Shown: positions 7,372 to 15,178, counted from the first letter of the stretch. The stretch is 15,581 bases of DNA from Deltaproteobacteria bacterium (GCA_031278795.1 JAITJT010000049.1:1-15581); one strand, 5' to 3'. The notes: generated by a model from the letters alone, not told the origin. Numbers and translations: made by a program.

Positions 7372-7381
7372 AGTGCCCCTA

Positions 7382-7636
7382 TTAGCCCTGGGTCTCTTTG
7401 AGCTCTTTGCCGATGAAGGTCACCGCGTCATTTACCGTTCTTATGTTCTGCGCGGCCTCGTCATCAATCTTAATCCCGAACTCCTCTTCCATGCCCATCA
7501 TGAGCTCCACCAGATCCAGGGAGTCGGCCCCCAGATCGTCCTGGAAGGAGGCGTCCAGCTTCACGTCCTGCGGCTCCACGGTGAGCTGTTCCACCACTAC
7601 CGTTTTTACTCTTTCCAAAATATCGTCATCTGACAT
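7382..7636 (-). CDS. acpP: Acyl carrier protein
   Basis: AcpP carries growing acyl chains on a 4'-phosphopantetheine arm attached to serine. The attachment motif [10 protein letters not shown] is intact, with Ser39 as the modified residue. The rest is a typical acidic four-helix ACP of 84 aa. ATG at 7636 is preceded by AGGAG nine bases upstream. fabF follows after 10 bp, fabG precedes it by a large 457-bp spacer. That spacer contains a leader hairpin and a possible -10, so acpP may have its own promoter, as expected for such an abundant protein. Confidence 0.97.
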   Translation of the reverse strand: MSDDDILERVKTVVVEQLTVEPQDVKLDASFQDDLGADSLDLVELMMGMEEEFGIKIDDEAAQNIRTVNDAVTFIGKELKETQG

Positions 7637-8093
7637 GCTAATTAACTCCTGTAAAAAAAAATATGATAAAGGCCCTGAAAATAAAGCCTAAAGGGGGTAA
7701 GCTAGGCCCTTAGGCCTAAGCCCCCAAGTCCCGCAAAGCCAAAGTAGCTCTGGCGCCTTAAGTATAGGCGAAAAATACGCAAATCCAGAGCTAAAACACC
7801 AATATGCTTGAGCTTTAGAAAAAATTTTTCCTAGAAAATCTAAAAATCGGGTTCTGGGTCCTAAAGATTTCTAAAATCTTCTTATTTTTAGGCTAATACC
7901 TTTCCAGGGACTTTTTATATCTTTTTTTTGGCCGAAAAGAAATTTTTTTTCCAAAACAGGGGAAAATTTTTTTGTTTTTCAAAACGCTATAAAAGCTAAA
8001 GTCTGTCTCTACGCTCTACTCTTAAATCAAAAAGATCCTTAAACAAAATAGCCTTTTAAAACTTTTTGGGATTTTTTTTCTTTTAAGGATTAC
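7637..8093. other. 457-bp A/T-rich spacer between fabG and acpP
   Basis: No open frame of note exists here. It holds a G+C hairpin (7693-7725), a TATACT -10-like box on the minus strand (7761-7766) without a good -35, long A and T runs (for example around 7921-7980), and scattered A-tracts at roughly 20-bp intervals near 7771-7876. It likely acts as leader or promoter region for acpP-fabF. Confidence 0.5.
7693..7725 (-). promoter_or_regulatory. acpP: GC hairpin in the acpP leader
   Basis: Two stacked stems: GGGGG (7693-7697) pairs with CCCCC (7721-7725), and TAGGCC (7703-7708) pairs with GGCCTA (7713-7718) around a four-base loop. On the minus strand it is followed by TTTAGGCTTTATTTT, a poor U-tract. 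It could be a weak terminator after fabG or a structured acpP leader. Confidence 0.45.
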
Positions 8094-8840
8094 CTAGAGA
8101 TAGAATCCACCGTTAACGTGCAAGGTCTGGCCCGTTATGTAAGAGGCCTCAGGTGAGCTTAGGAAGGAAACGGCGGCTGCCACGTCCTCCGGGGTGCCCT
8201 TGCGGTTCATGGGGATTCTTGCGACCAGGGCCTCCACGATCTTGGGGTCCAGGGCCTTGGTCATGTCGGTGTCGATAAAGCCCGGGGCCACGGCGTTAAC
8301 CGTTATGCCGCGGGAGGCGTACTCCAGGGCCAAGGTCTTGGTGAGCCCTATTATTCCGGCCTTGGCCGCGCTGTAGTTGGCCTGGCCCGGGTTTCCGGTG
8401 AAGGCCACAACCGAGCTTATGTTTATGATCCTACCGCTCTGGGCTTTAAGCATATACTTGGCGGCTGTCCGCGAGAGGCTGAAGACCGAGAATAGATCGA
8501 CTTCGATTACCTTCCGGAAGTCCTCGTCGGACATGCGGATGGAGAGCGAGTCCTTGGCGATGCCCGCGTTGTTGACCAAGACGTCCAGGCTTCCCAGGCG
8601 CTCGGCGATGTCCTCCAGGTGCTTCTTTCCCAGCTCGGGGTCCTCAGCCGACCAGAGCTCGGCCTCGGCGGTGTCCGCGCCTTTGGCCTTGATGGCCTCC
8701 AGGGTCTCGGCCACACCCGGGGAGGCCGGGTTGCTGTGGGTGATGACTACGCTTTTACCAGGGCCCGCTAGCGCCAGGGCAATGGCCTTCCCGATGCCTC
8801 TCGAGCCGCCGGTTACAACAATCACTTGAGTTTTACGCAT
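8094..8840 (-). CDS. fabG: 3-oxoacyl-ACP reductase (FabG), catalytic Asn replaced by Asp
   Basis: FabG is the NADPH-dependent short-chain reductase of fatty-acid elongation. Motifs: the nucleotide loop TGGSRGIG (10-17), NNAGI (90-94), Ser143 in NISSVV, Tyr156 and Lys160 in NYSAAKAG, PGFIDTDMT and the C-terminal ITGQTLHVNGG. These closely follow E. coli FabG along the whole 248 aa, and FabG-specific blocks argue against a general dehydrogenase. The tetrad Asn position, in E. coli ETNLSSVF, reads EVDLFSVF here, so residue 115 is Asp. ATG at 8840 has the strong RBS GGAGG. The gene sits 118 bp after rpmF where plsX, fabH and often fabD would be expected, and 457 bp before acpP. Confidence 0.93.
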   Translation of the reverse strand: MRKTQVIVVTGGSRGIGKAIALALAGPGKSVVITHSNPASPGVAETLEAIKAKGADTAEAELWSAEDPELGKKHLEDIAERLGSLDVLVNNAGIAKDSLSIRMSDEDFRKVIEVDLFSVFSLSRTAAKYMLKAQSGRIINISSVVAFTGNPGQANYSAAKAGIIGLTKTLALEYASRGITVNAVAPGFIDTDMTKALDPKIVEALVARIPMNRKGTPEDVAAAVSFLSSPEASYITGQTLHVNGGFYL

Positions 8841-8950
8841 GATGACCTCCAGGGTTTAGAAAAAGAAAATATTTTACGAAAAATGATTAAAACTTATATA
8901 TGATTAATAAGATGATATTACGCCTGGACGCTGGATGCTATTATAGGCTA

Positions 8951-8966
8951 AGGGCTTCTCAGCCCT
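8951..8966 (-). other. rpmF: Tetraloop hairpin across the rpmF stop codon
   Basis: On the minus strand AGGGCT-GAGA-AGCCCT forms a perfect six-pair stem with a GNRA-type loop containing the rpmF stop. No U-tract follows. A TATAAT (8940-8945) lies just downstream on the same strand, without a convincing -35, and may be a -10 for fabG. Possible mRNA processing or 3'-end signal. Confidence 0.35.
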
Positions 8967-9195
8967 GGGGCTGGGTCCTCTCCTTGGCCTCTATCTTGGC
9001 CCTCTTCTTGTCCTCGATGGCCTGCTGGGAGACCACCTCGCGGTTGCGGTAGTAGCCGCAGCCCGGGCATACGGTGTGGGGCCTCACGGTGCTACGGCAC
9101 CTGGGGCATACGGAGAGCGTGGGCACGTTTCCGGTGTAATGGGTACGCCTCTTGCGACCCTTCATCTTGGATGTTTTTCTCTTGGGTACAGCCAT
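8959..9195 (-). CDS. rpmF: 50S ribosomal protein L32
   Basis: L32 is a small zinc-ribbon protein of the large ribosomal subunit. The family N-terminus MAVPKRKTSKMKGRKRRTHY is intact, followed by the zinc ribbon with Cys30, Cys33, Cys43 and Cys46 (CPRC...CPGCG). At 78 aa it is longer than the usual ~60. The excess is a charged Lys/Glu/Ala tail after the conserved YYRNREV. I start it at ATG 9195, the universal family start, with AAGG about ten bases upstream. A longer frame back to 9285 is spurious and runs through a terminator-like hairpin. It follows yceD, a pairing conserved in many bacteria, but is separated from it by that hairpin. Confidence 0.96.
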   Translation of the reverse strand: MAVPKRKTSKMKGRKRRTHYTGNVPTLSVCPRCRSTVRPHTVCPGCGYYRNREVVSQQAIEDKKRAKIEAKERTQPQG

Positions 9196-9256
9196 TTTCT
9201 TCAACCTTGAATTCAATAATAAAATGTGAGCTCCCAAAATAGTGGAGCGCTGGAAC

Positions 9257-9294
9257 AAAAAAAAATAACAGAGCCGTAGTTTCATGAAGGCTCT
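9257..9294 (-). terminator. Possible intrinsic terminator after yceD
   Basis: On the minus strand AGAGCC (9294-9289) pairs with GGCTCT (9275-9270) around a 13-base loop, and GTTA plus nine Ts follow. The stem is only six pairs. It would partly uncouple rpmF from yceD-secG transcription. Confidence 0.5.
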
Positions 9295-9304
9295 AAAAAA
9301 AACT

Positions 9305-9841
9305 CTAATGTTTGGTCTCGGCCAAAGCGGCGCAGGAGCAGCTTCCCTCGTTAAGATTGGCGCCGCAGTGGGCGCAGAGCCCCTTGCAATCCTCCTGGCA
9401 CAGGGCCTTAAGAGGCCAGGTGAGCCAGAAGAGCTCGGCCAAGAGCGGGGTAAGGTCTATTCTCCCGTTGATGACCTTTATGAAGTAATCCGGGTTCTCG
9501 GAGCTTGAGGCGCCCTGGCTATCCCCTATCTCCACCACCTCGTCGATCTTGTCGCCCAGGCGGGCGGTGAAGTTGGAGAGGCACCTGGCGCAGGTCATGT
9601 TTATCTTCACCGCGAAGACGCCTTTGACCACTAGGTGCTTCCCGCTTAAGGTAAGCTCCATTCGCCCCCTCACCGGGGTCACGAGCTCCGGGGTCTCGTC
9701 TTGCTCCACCCCGGCGCTTAAGAGCTCAGCCCTCAGATAGGGCGCGAACTCGGAAGCCTGGATAGTGAAGCTGAATCTCAGGCCAGTCTCCTGAAACTCC
9801 TCCAAGACTAAATTCTTTAGACTAGTTATCTCCCTATCCAT
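9305..9841 (-). CDS. yceD: YceD/DUF177 family protein (large-subunit rRNA accumulation)
   Basis: YceD-family proteins are encoded next to rpmF across bacteria; in plants and E. coli the family has been linked to 23S rRNA accumulation, but the molecular role is unsettled. The 178-aa protein has the family central motif TCARCLSNF (Cys84, Cys87), then FIKVINGRIDLTPLLAELFWLTWP and a Cys-rich end, PLKALCQEDCKGLCAHCG, with cysteines at about 148, 152, 156, 159, 168 and 170. These could bind a metal. It begins 23 bp after secG. The RBS is weak (CGGG). A terminator-like hairpin lies between it and rpmF. Confidence 0.9.
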   Translation of the reverse strand: MDREITSLKNLVLEEFQETGLRFSFTIQASEFAPYLRAELLSAGVEQDETPELVTPVRGRMELTLSGKHLVVKGVFAVKINMTCARCLSNFTARLGDKIDEVVEIGDSQGASSSENPDYFIKVINGRIDLTPLLAELFWLTWPLKALCQEDCKGLCAHCGANLNEGSCSCAALAETKH

Positions 9842-9864
9842 ATCAATAAACCCGCGTCTCGCGA

Positions 9865-10434
9865 CTAGTCGGCACTCTCGCCATCAGGGTCGGTTCCGGC
9901 GGAATCCGCGGCCGGGGCCGCGGCATCCGCGGCCGGGGCTGCGGAATCCGGACTAGCTGGGGCACTCTCCGCCCCAATAGATCCTTGGGCCTCCTCTTCT
10001 ACGGCATCAACCGCTTCAGCGGCAGCCGGGGCAGCCTCAGGGGCAGCAGTTACCGGGGCCGGGCTAGCTTCTGGGGTTGCTGTGGGGGGCGCGCCACCTA
10101 GGACGCTGGTGGCCACGTTATCCGGCTGGGCCGCCTCTGGCTGGGTAGGCGGAATGGTCTGGGTCTGGGCGGCCGGCTCCTCCGGAAGCCTCAAGGTGCT
10201 ACCGGATCCGCCCCTGGCGTGGAGGGCCAATGTGAGAGAGGTGGCCATGAAGATGATGGCCGCGACCGTGGTTATCCTGCTGATGAGAGTGGCCGGGCCC
10301 CTGGCCCCGAACACGGAGGAGGAGGTGCCGCCGAAGGCGGCCCCCAGGCCGGCTCCCTTACCGGTCTGAAGCAGTACGGTTATCATCAAAACAAAGGCCA
10401 CGAAGACGTGGAGGGTGGTGACGGCGCTCATCAT
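9865..10434 (-). CDS. secG: SecG, preprotein translocase subunit with long Ala/Pro/Asp tail
   Basis: SecG is the small inner-membrane subunit of the SecYEG channel. The core occupies residues 1-75: a first membrane helix (about 5-22), the conserved loop LLQTGKGAGLGAAFGG-SSSVFGARG, and a second helix (about 53-71). The remaining ~110 residues are a low-complexity tail rich in Ala, Pro, Ser and Asp/Glu, with no membrane segment. Usual SecG is about 75-120 aa, so this is long, though Ala/Pro-rich tails occur in the family. Part of the tail is encoded by a 21-bp tandem repeat (9899-9940). Two adjacent ATGs (10434 and 10431) could serve as start; the RBS is weak. It follows tpiA, as in many bacteria. 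Confidence 0.93.
   Translation of the reverse strand: MMSAVTTLHVFVAFVLMITVLLQTGKGAGLGAAFGGTSSSVFGARGPATLISRITTVAAIIFMATSLTLALHARGGSGSTLRLPEEPAAQTQTIPPTQPEAAQPDNVATSVLGGAPPTATPEASPAPVTAAPEAAPAAAEAVDAVEEEAQGSIGAESAPASPDSAAPAADAAAPAADSAGTDPDGESAD
9899..9940 (-). repeat. secG: 21-bp tandem repeat in the secG tail
   Basis: Two 21-bp copies (9899-9919, 9920-9940) differ at two positions, and a partial third follows. Each copy encodes seven residues of the Ala/Asp/Pro tail. The 13-mer GCGGAATCCGCGG also occurs at 1980-1992 in the end of tatB. Confidence 0.8.
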
Positions 10435-10484
10435 AAAATACGTTCACTCGCTAAGAAAAAATTGGCACGGATAAGGCTTATGTG

Positions 10485-10509
10485 GCCCGCGGCCACAAAG
10501 GCCGCGGGC
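10485..10509. promoter_or_regulatory. secG: Perfect 10-bp GC hairpin upstream of secG
   Basis: GCCCGCGGCC (10485-10494) pairs perfectly with GGCCGCGGGC (10500-10509) around ACAAA. No U-tract follows on either strand. It lies in the secG leader, about 50 bases before the start, and could regulate translation or mRNA stability, or act in processing between tpiA and secG. Confidence 0.55.
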
Positions 10510-10561
10510 TATCATTAAAAACTTAAGCCCTTTACGAATCTTTTTTAGATCCTCCAGGGTG

Positions 10562-10625
10562 TAAAATTAAATATATATATAACAGCGCTATCCCAGAGGC
10601 TAGTGCCCAACGGGATTGTAGCGCT
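10562..10625 (-). terminator. tpiA: Hairpin with A/T tail at the end of tpiA
   Basis: On the minus strand TAGCGCTA overlaps the tpiA stop codon. AGCGCTA (10584-10590) pairs with TAGCGCT (10619-10625), extended by TCCC (10591-10594) with GGGA (10612-10615) past a bulge. An A/T-rich GTTATATATATATTTAATTTT stretch follows. It fits an imperfect terminator or attenuator between tpiA and secG. Confidence 0.45.
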
Positions 10626-11382
10626 AATTGTCGAAGATAGCTATGTCCGCGAAGGACTCGGGCTTGAGAGAGGCCCCTCCCACCAGGGCGCCGTCGATGT
10701 CAGGCTCCGCGACGATGGACTTCACGTTCTCGGGTTTAACTGAGCCGCCGTAGAGGATCCTGGTGGACTCGGCCACCTTGGGTCCCAAGAGCTTCTCTAG
10801 GGTCTTGCGGATAAAGGCGTGCACCTCCTGGGCCTGGGCGGCGGTGGCGGTTTTGCCGGTGCCTATGGCCCAGACAGGCTCGTAGGCCAAAATCAAGGTA
10901 TCCGCCTCGTCCGCCTTGAGTCCCTCCAGGCTGCCCTTGAGCTGGCCCTCGATTACGTTGAAGGTGGTGTTGCCTTCCCTCTCGGCCAAGGATTCCCCAA
11001 TGCAGACCACCGGGATGAGGCCCTCGGTGATGGCGGCCCTCAGTTTCTTGGAGACCCACTCGTCGGTGTCCCCAAAGTACTGCCTGCGCTCACTGTGACC
11101 TAAGATCACGAAGGAGGCCCCGGCGGCCTTGGCCATGGAGGCCGATATCTCCCCGGTGAAGGCGCCCTCGTTTTCGTACCAGATGTTCTGGGCCCCAATG
11201 AGGATCCCGGTTCCGGCCGCCGCCTGGGCGGCCTGGTAGAGGGCCGTGGCGGGTACCCCCAAGGCCGCTTGGCGCCCGCTGAGCGCGCCCAGGAGCGGTT
11301 TAATGGCCTCTATGAACTCCACGGCCTGGGAACCGGTCTTGTACATCTTCCAGTTACCGGCCAAAAATGGCAGCCTGCTCAT
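10624..11382 (-). CDS. tpiA: Triosephosphate isomerase
   Basis: TpiA interconverts dihydroxyacetone phosphate and glyceraldehyde 3-phosphate in glycolysis and gluconeogenesis, in the cytosol as a dimer. All catalytic elements are present: Lys12 in AGNWKM, His96 in VILGHSERRQYFGDT, Glu168 in AYEPVWAIGTGKTAT, and the phosphate-gripping YGGSV (211-215). At 252 aa it is full length. I start it at ATG 11382 because AGGAGG lies six bases upstream; a longer GTG frame at 11397 overlaps that RBS. It is first in the minus-strand series, divergent from gltX, with a structured leader. Confidence 0.97.
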   Translation of the reverse strand: MSRLPFLAGNWKMYKTGSQAVEFIEAIKPLLGALSGRQAALGVPATALYQAAQAAAGTGILIGAQNIWYENEGAFTGEISASMAKAAGASFVILGHSERRQYFGDTDEWVSKKLRAAITEGLIPVVCIGESLAEREGNTTFNVIEGQLKGSLEGLKADEADTLILAYEPVWAIGTGKTATAAQAQEVHAFIRKTLEKLLGPKVAESTRILYGGSVKPENVKSIVAEPDIDGALVGGASLKPESFADIAIFDN

Positions 11383-11388
11383 AATGAT

Positions 11389-11394
11389 CCTCCT
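11389..11394 (-). promoter_or_regulatory. tpiA: Ribosome binding site of tpiA
   Basis: AGGAGG six bases before ATG 11382 on the minus strand. This decides the start against the in-frame GTG at 11397. Confidence 0.85.
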
Positions 11395-11397
11395 CAC

Positions 11398-11920
11398 AAG
11401 TGTTTGTCCCTGAAATCTCCCACGTCTTTGACGTAGGTTTACTCGCGGGCTTTGGGCGCGCGGGAGTCATCTCCCGCGGATGCTCTCACCCGTGTATGAT
11501 ATTTAGATGGATATCCTTGTATTCGTGGGAGTCAGAAAGCTCGCTCCGGGAAGCAGTCTGAATTGCATATATTACAATAATTTATCCCTGGAAACAAGAG
11601 CCAAAAATGGAGGAAAAGAATGCCCTGGGTAGGGAGCTTGTTTAGCTGGATTAAGAAGAATTGGCATTTTTGGAGCCCATTTACCCTAAGGCCTTAAAAG
11701 CCCATGGGAAAGGGTTTTGTACACTAATTAGGCACTTATTTCAAGCTTTTTAGATGTAAGAGGCCACAATATGGGCATGTTGGAAGCTTGCGAGGGATAT
11801 TTTCCCTAAAAAACCTTATCAACCCGTGAACCAAGACAGGGCCAAATGTGTTACTATCGCTAGTCAGCTCATTGCCTCCCCCAGGGCCAAATCCCATAAA
11901 AAGATTTTATAGGTTTTTCC
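11398..11920. other. Divergent spacer between tpiA and gltX
   Basis: No gene is visible. The tpiA-proximal part is G+C-rich and structured: ACGTC-TTT-GACGT (11422-11434) and CGCGGGAG-TCAT-CTCCCGCG (11459-11478). The gltX-proximal part is A/T-rich. Promoters for both genes must lie here or upstream, but I find no pair of -35 and -10 boxes that fits the bacterial consensus well. Confidence 0.55.
11459..11478. promoter_or_regulatory. tpiA: Perfect 8-bp hairpin in the tpiA leader
   Basis: CGCGGGAG (11459-11466) and CTCCCGCG (11471-11478) are perfect inverted repeats around TCAT, about 80-100 bases before the tpiA start. It could be an operator or a leader-RNA hairpin. No U-tract follows. Confidence 0.5.
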
Positions 11921-13303
11921 ATGAAGACTCGTTTCGCACCCAGCCCCACGGGCCATCTCCACATAGGCGGGGCCCGCACAGCGCTCTTCAACTGGCTCCT
12001 GGCCAGGCACAATCAGGGAAGTTTCGTATTACGCATAGAGGACACGGACGCCACCCGCTCGGATGAGGAATACACAAAGGACATCCTCTCCTCCATACAT
12101 TGGCTGGGCCTGGACTATGACGGGGAGGTGGAATACCAGAGCCACCGCTTAGATGTCTATGAGGAATACAAAAAGAGGCTAATTGAGTGCGGGGCCGCCT
12201 ACTACTGCCACTGCAGCCCGGAAAGGCTTGATGAGATAAGAAAGCAGGCCCTCATCACCAAGGCCAAACCCCGCTATGACGGGCACTGCCGCGAGCTATC
12301 CCTGGGCCCGGCCCCGGGGGCCGTCATTCGCTTCAAATGCCCCACCCTCGGGGAGACCGCCTGGAAGGATCTAATCAAGGGCCCCATCAGCTTCCTCAAT
12401 AGTGAGCTTGACGATCTGGTGCTCTTCCGCTCGGACGGGCTTCCCACCTACAACATGGCCGTGGTGGCGGATGACGCCTCCATGGGCATAAGCCACGTGG
12501 TGAGGGGAGACGACCACGTGAACAACACGCCCAGGCAGATACTCCTCTATGAGGCCCTAAACGCCGAGCTTCCGGAGTTCGCCCACGTCCCTATGATCCT
12601 AGGTGGCGACAAGAAACGCCTCTCCAAGAGGCACGGGGCCACCTCGGTTCTGGCCTATAGGGAGATGGGCTATCTCCCCCAGGCCCTGGTTAACTACCTG
12701 GCCCGCCTGGGCTGGTCCCACGGAGACCAGGAGATCTTTAGCCTCAGGGAGATGGTGGAGCTCTTTAACCTCTCCCAGGTGGGCCGCTCCGCGGCCGTCT
12801 TCAACGAGGAGAAGCTTAACTGGTTAAACAGCCACTACCTAAAGCTCTTGTCAGATGAGGACCTAGGCGAGATGCTCTCTTATTTTTTGGAAAAACTAAA
12901 CCTAGACGTCTCAGACAAGACCCTTCTGGCTAAAGCCGCGGGGACCGTGAAAGAGCGCGCCAAGACCCTAGGCGAGATGGCCCAAAAGGCGGCCTTCTAC
13001 TTTGTGGACGCTCCAGTTCTAAATCCCAAGGACGCTACCAAGCTCTTGACCGTAAACGGTAAGAACTATATTAAAGATTTCCTCCAGAATGTGGACTCCA
13101 TAAAAAGCCATGAGGACTTCGACCGCTACCTAAGCGATGCATCCCTCAAGGAAGGCGTCAAAAAAGGTGCCGTGGCCCAGCCCATCAGGCTCGCCTTGAC
13201 CGGGGAGACCGCGAGTCCCGGGCTCTATGAGATAATCGAGATCCTAGGTGCCGACAAGGTAAAAAAACGCCTAGCCCTGGCGCTGGAGCACGAGAACTCA
13301 TAG
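11921..13303 (+). CDS. gltX: Glutamyl-tRNA synthetase
   Basis: GltX charges tRNA-Glu; non-discriminating forms also charge tRNA-Gln. The class I signatures are present: FAPSPTGHLHIGGAR (HIGH motif as HIGG, residues 14-17) and KKRLSKRHG (KMSKS equivalent, 232-237). A zinc site is suggested by Cys96, Cys98, Tyr119 and Cys123. The C-terminal anticodon-binding region is helical and Lys-rich, with total length 460 aa, typical. ATG at 11921 has a poor RBS (TAGG nine bases upstream). It is the only plus-strand gene, divergent from tpiA, and ends in a strong terminator. Whether it discriminates between tRNAs cannot be read safely here; the absence or presence of glnS and gatCAB lies outside the window. 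Confidence 0.97.
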   Translation: MKTRFAPSPTGHLHIGGARTALFNWLLARHNQGSFVLRIEDTDATRSDEEYTKDILSSIHWLGLDYDGEVEYQSHRLDVYEEYKKRLIECGAAYYCHCSPERLDEIRKQALITKAKPRYDGHCRELSLGPAPGAVIRFKCPTLGETAWKDLIKGPISFLNSELDDLVLFRSDGLPTYNMAVVADDASMGISHVVRGDDHVNNTPRQILLYEALNAELPEFAHVPMILGGDKKRLSKRHGATSVLAYREMGYLPQALVNYLARLGWSHGDQEIFSLREMVELFNLSQVGRSAAVFNEEKLNWLNSHYLKLLSDEDLGEMLSYFLEKLNLDVSDKTLLAKAAGTVKERAKTLGEMAQKAAFYFVDAPVLNPKDATKLLTVNGKNYIKDFLQNVDSIKSHEDFDRYLSDASLKEGVKKGAVAQPIRLALTGETASPGLYEIIEILGADKVKKRLALALEHENS

Positions 13304-13372
13304 CTATAATCACTTAGTGGAATCAACTCCATCTAATGGAAGATAGTTTTCCCTAAGTCACCTAAGATAGAC

Positions 13373-13408
13373 AAAACCTCACTTCAACCAAAGAAGTGAG
13401 GTTTTTTT
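13373..13408 (+). terminator. gltX: Intrinsic terminator of gltX
   Basis: A perfect 13-bp stem, AAAACCTCACTTC with GAAGTGAGGTTTT, around AACCAAA, runs into a seven-base T-tract (13402-13408). It sits 70 bases after the gltX stop. Confidence 0.9.
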
Positions 13409-13436
13409 GTGGTAGTAACGCGGTAGTAAAAAGAAC

Positions 13437-15155
13437 TTAAGCACTTTTTGGCTTTTTCCCCTTAGTTTTAAAACCAGGGAAGCCCAGGGCCCTTAAAATT
13501 TCCCTTTGCGTTATACTAAGAGATGGTTTCGATTTATCAGAAATCAAGATCTGTCCTTGGCTAAGCGCGAACTGCGCCAAGATTTCACATAAGCTCATAG
13601 CTCTCACTTCCTCAGAAACATTACAATCATTAATCTTATTTTCAATGTGAGAGCGTATAATAAGTGATATGAACTGAACAAAAGTTTTCCCGTCCACAAT
13701 CCGCCTGTTCCGCTCCCCAAATTTGTTAATATCCGTTACTTGTTTGAAGGCTATGAGTTGTTTCTCCAGGGTTTTTCGTTTGTTATAATAGTGCCAAACA
13801 TTTTGGGAAGAGCGTTCTTTATCATATGACAAAAGGATGAAGAAACCAAAACGTTTTAGGGAATCATTCACTTTTAGGCTAGCTAGTGAAATATCTAATT
13901 TTAGTGCTTGCCTCTCTGTCGACCCATCGCTGGAAGCGGTGTAAGTTTGAGGGCCGGTTCCATGGCCGATATTGAAATATTGAAGGAATTCTGAAGGAAT
14001 TATTTTTGGATCTTGGCTTTGGATAAGTTCTTCTTGCAAAGAATCAAGACGCATAAGTAGCTCACGCTCTTGGCAGAGTGCCCACTCTCCGTCATAATAA
14101 ATATGGGCAAACATTTCGTAACCGGAAACTTTAACCGGATAAGCCTTGCCATAAATATCGTAATCACGAATTATGTTTTCGTAATCTTTAATTTCGGCGG
14201 CATAGCTCTCTAGTAGCTGCGAATACAAGGGTAACGACGCGTGTATGGGCATTATGAAATCAATTCCATTTTCCAAGAAATACTCCAGATCAGAATCTCT
14301 AAGAAACAGACGATCAAAGACGAATAAAATATTTTCAAATATGATTGATTCTAAGTCTTCTTTGATAAACTGCAAATCTTTTTCATTATCCGCTGCCCCT
14401 TGATAAATATTGTAATAAGCTGGGAGGCGCGTTGAGGTTCCGTAGTATAGGGCTAAATTTATTGACGGCAGTTTTTCAAATTCTTTGTCATAGAGGAAAT
14501 GGTCTTGTGAAACAGGTGTTAAAAAACTTTGAAGTACTCTTAGATCATAAAATATATAATTCGGTTGAGAACCCCATGGCATCCATTCTTTGAAAAAACG
14601 CTTTATTTGTGAAAATTTTATACGCGAAAAAAACTTGTCGCGACTCGCGGATTCTTGTTCATTTTCCGATAACAAACTAGTGGAATACAGCCAAGATTTT
14701 AATCCCTGGCTTCCTTGGGTATCTACAGTTTCTTCGCACAGCATGTCAAAGGCCATTTTTAGAATCTTCAGATGGTCTTCCGGAAAGGCGTTGGCAAGAA
14801 TTTTATCAAGACCTAGATCCTTGGCGACATGCGTGAGCACCAAGCCCTTGCTGCGCTGATAGGTGGGGGCGAGTTGTAAATCCGTCTCTTCTAGCAAAAG
14901 ATCAGGTTTAACGCTCGAAAGCTCCCCATCGGGCGCTTTTTTGGGGTCATAGGCATCTTTTTGGTATATTTTGTAAAAAGTCTCGTTGGGAACTAATAGT
15001 CCCTGCTCATTTTCCTTCCCAATAATGGCGATCTCGTATTTTTGCTTTCCGTGCTCCTCATAATTTCTGAGCACATGATACACGTAACCCACGCCATCAA
15101 TCGTTTTGATGACCTTATTCTTGGTAGGCATGGGAACGGGTGGGTTTTTAAGCAT
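13437..15155 (-). CDS. IS4-superfamily (IS1634-like) DDE transposase
   Basis: This DDE transposase should move its own insertion sequence by cut-and-paste. The clearest evidence is an exact Y-(2)-R-(3)-E-(6)-K signature, YNKRKTLEKQLIAFK, in the C-terminal half, which contains the catalytic Glu. A candidate second Asp lies in ILFVFDRLFLRDSD, followed by GIDFIMPI, and a candidate first Asp in YIFYDLRVLQSF. The 572-aa frame is uninterrupted, with ATG at 15155 preceded by AAAGGGG, and a TATAAT -10 at 15179-15184. Codon use is A/T-rich, unlike its neighbours, which fits acquisition by transfer. Length and layout suggest the IS1634 branch, but family assignment within IS4 is an inference. It may be active. 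Confidence 0.85.
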   Translation of the reverse strand: MLKNPPVPMPTKNKVIKTIDGVGYVYHVLRNYEEHGKQKYEIAIIGKENEQGLLVPNETFYKIYQKDAYDPKKAPDGELSSVKPDLLLEETDLQLAPTYQRSKGLVLTHVAKDLGLDKILANAFPEDHLKILKMAFDMLCEETVDTQGSQGLKSWLYSTSLLSENEQESASRDKFFSRIKFSQIKRFFKEWMPWGSQPNYIFYDLRVLQSFLTPVSQDHFLYDKEFEKLPSINLALYYGTSTRLPAYYNIYQGAADNEKDLQFIKEDLESIIFENILFVFDRLFLRDSDLEYFLENGIDFIMPIHASLPLYSQLLESYAAEIKDYENIIRDYDIYGKAYPVKVSGYEMFAHIYYDGEWALCQERELLMRLDSLQEELIQSQDPKIIPSEFLQYFNIGHGTGPQTYTASSDGSTERQALKLDISLASLKVNDSLKRFGFFILLSYDKERSSQNVWHYYNKRKTLEKQLIAFKQVTDINKFGERNRRIVDGKTFVQFISLIIRSHIENKINDCNVSEEVRAMSLCEILAQFALSQGQILISDKSKPSLSITQREILRALGFPGFKTKGKKPKSA

Positions 15156-15178
15156 ACAAGACCCCTTTACTAAATAAA

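Noticed and set aside
6893..7633. 246-codon plus-strand frame
   Set aside because: It is antisense to fabF and acpP, which have full family motifs; it is a codon-bias shadow.
9196..9285. 30-residue N-terminal extension of L32
   Set aside because: It lacks conservation, and MAVPKRKTSK at 9195 is the family start.
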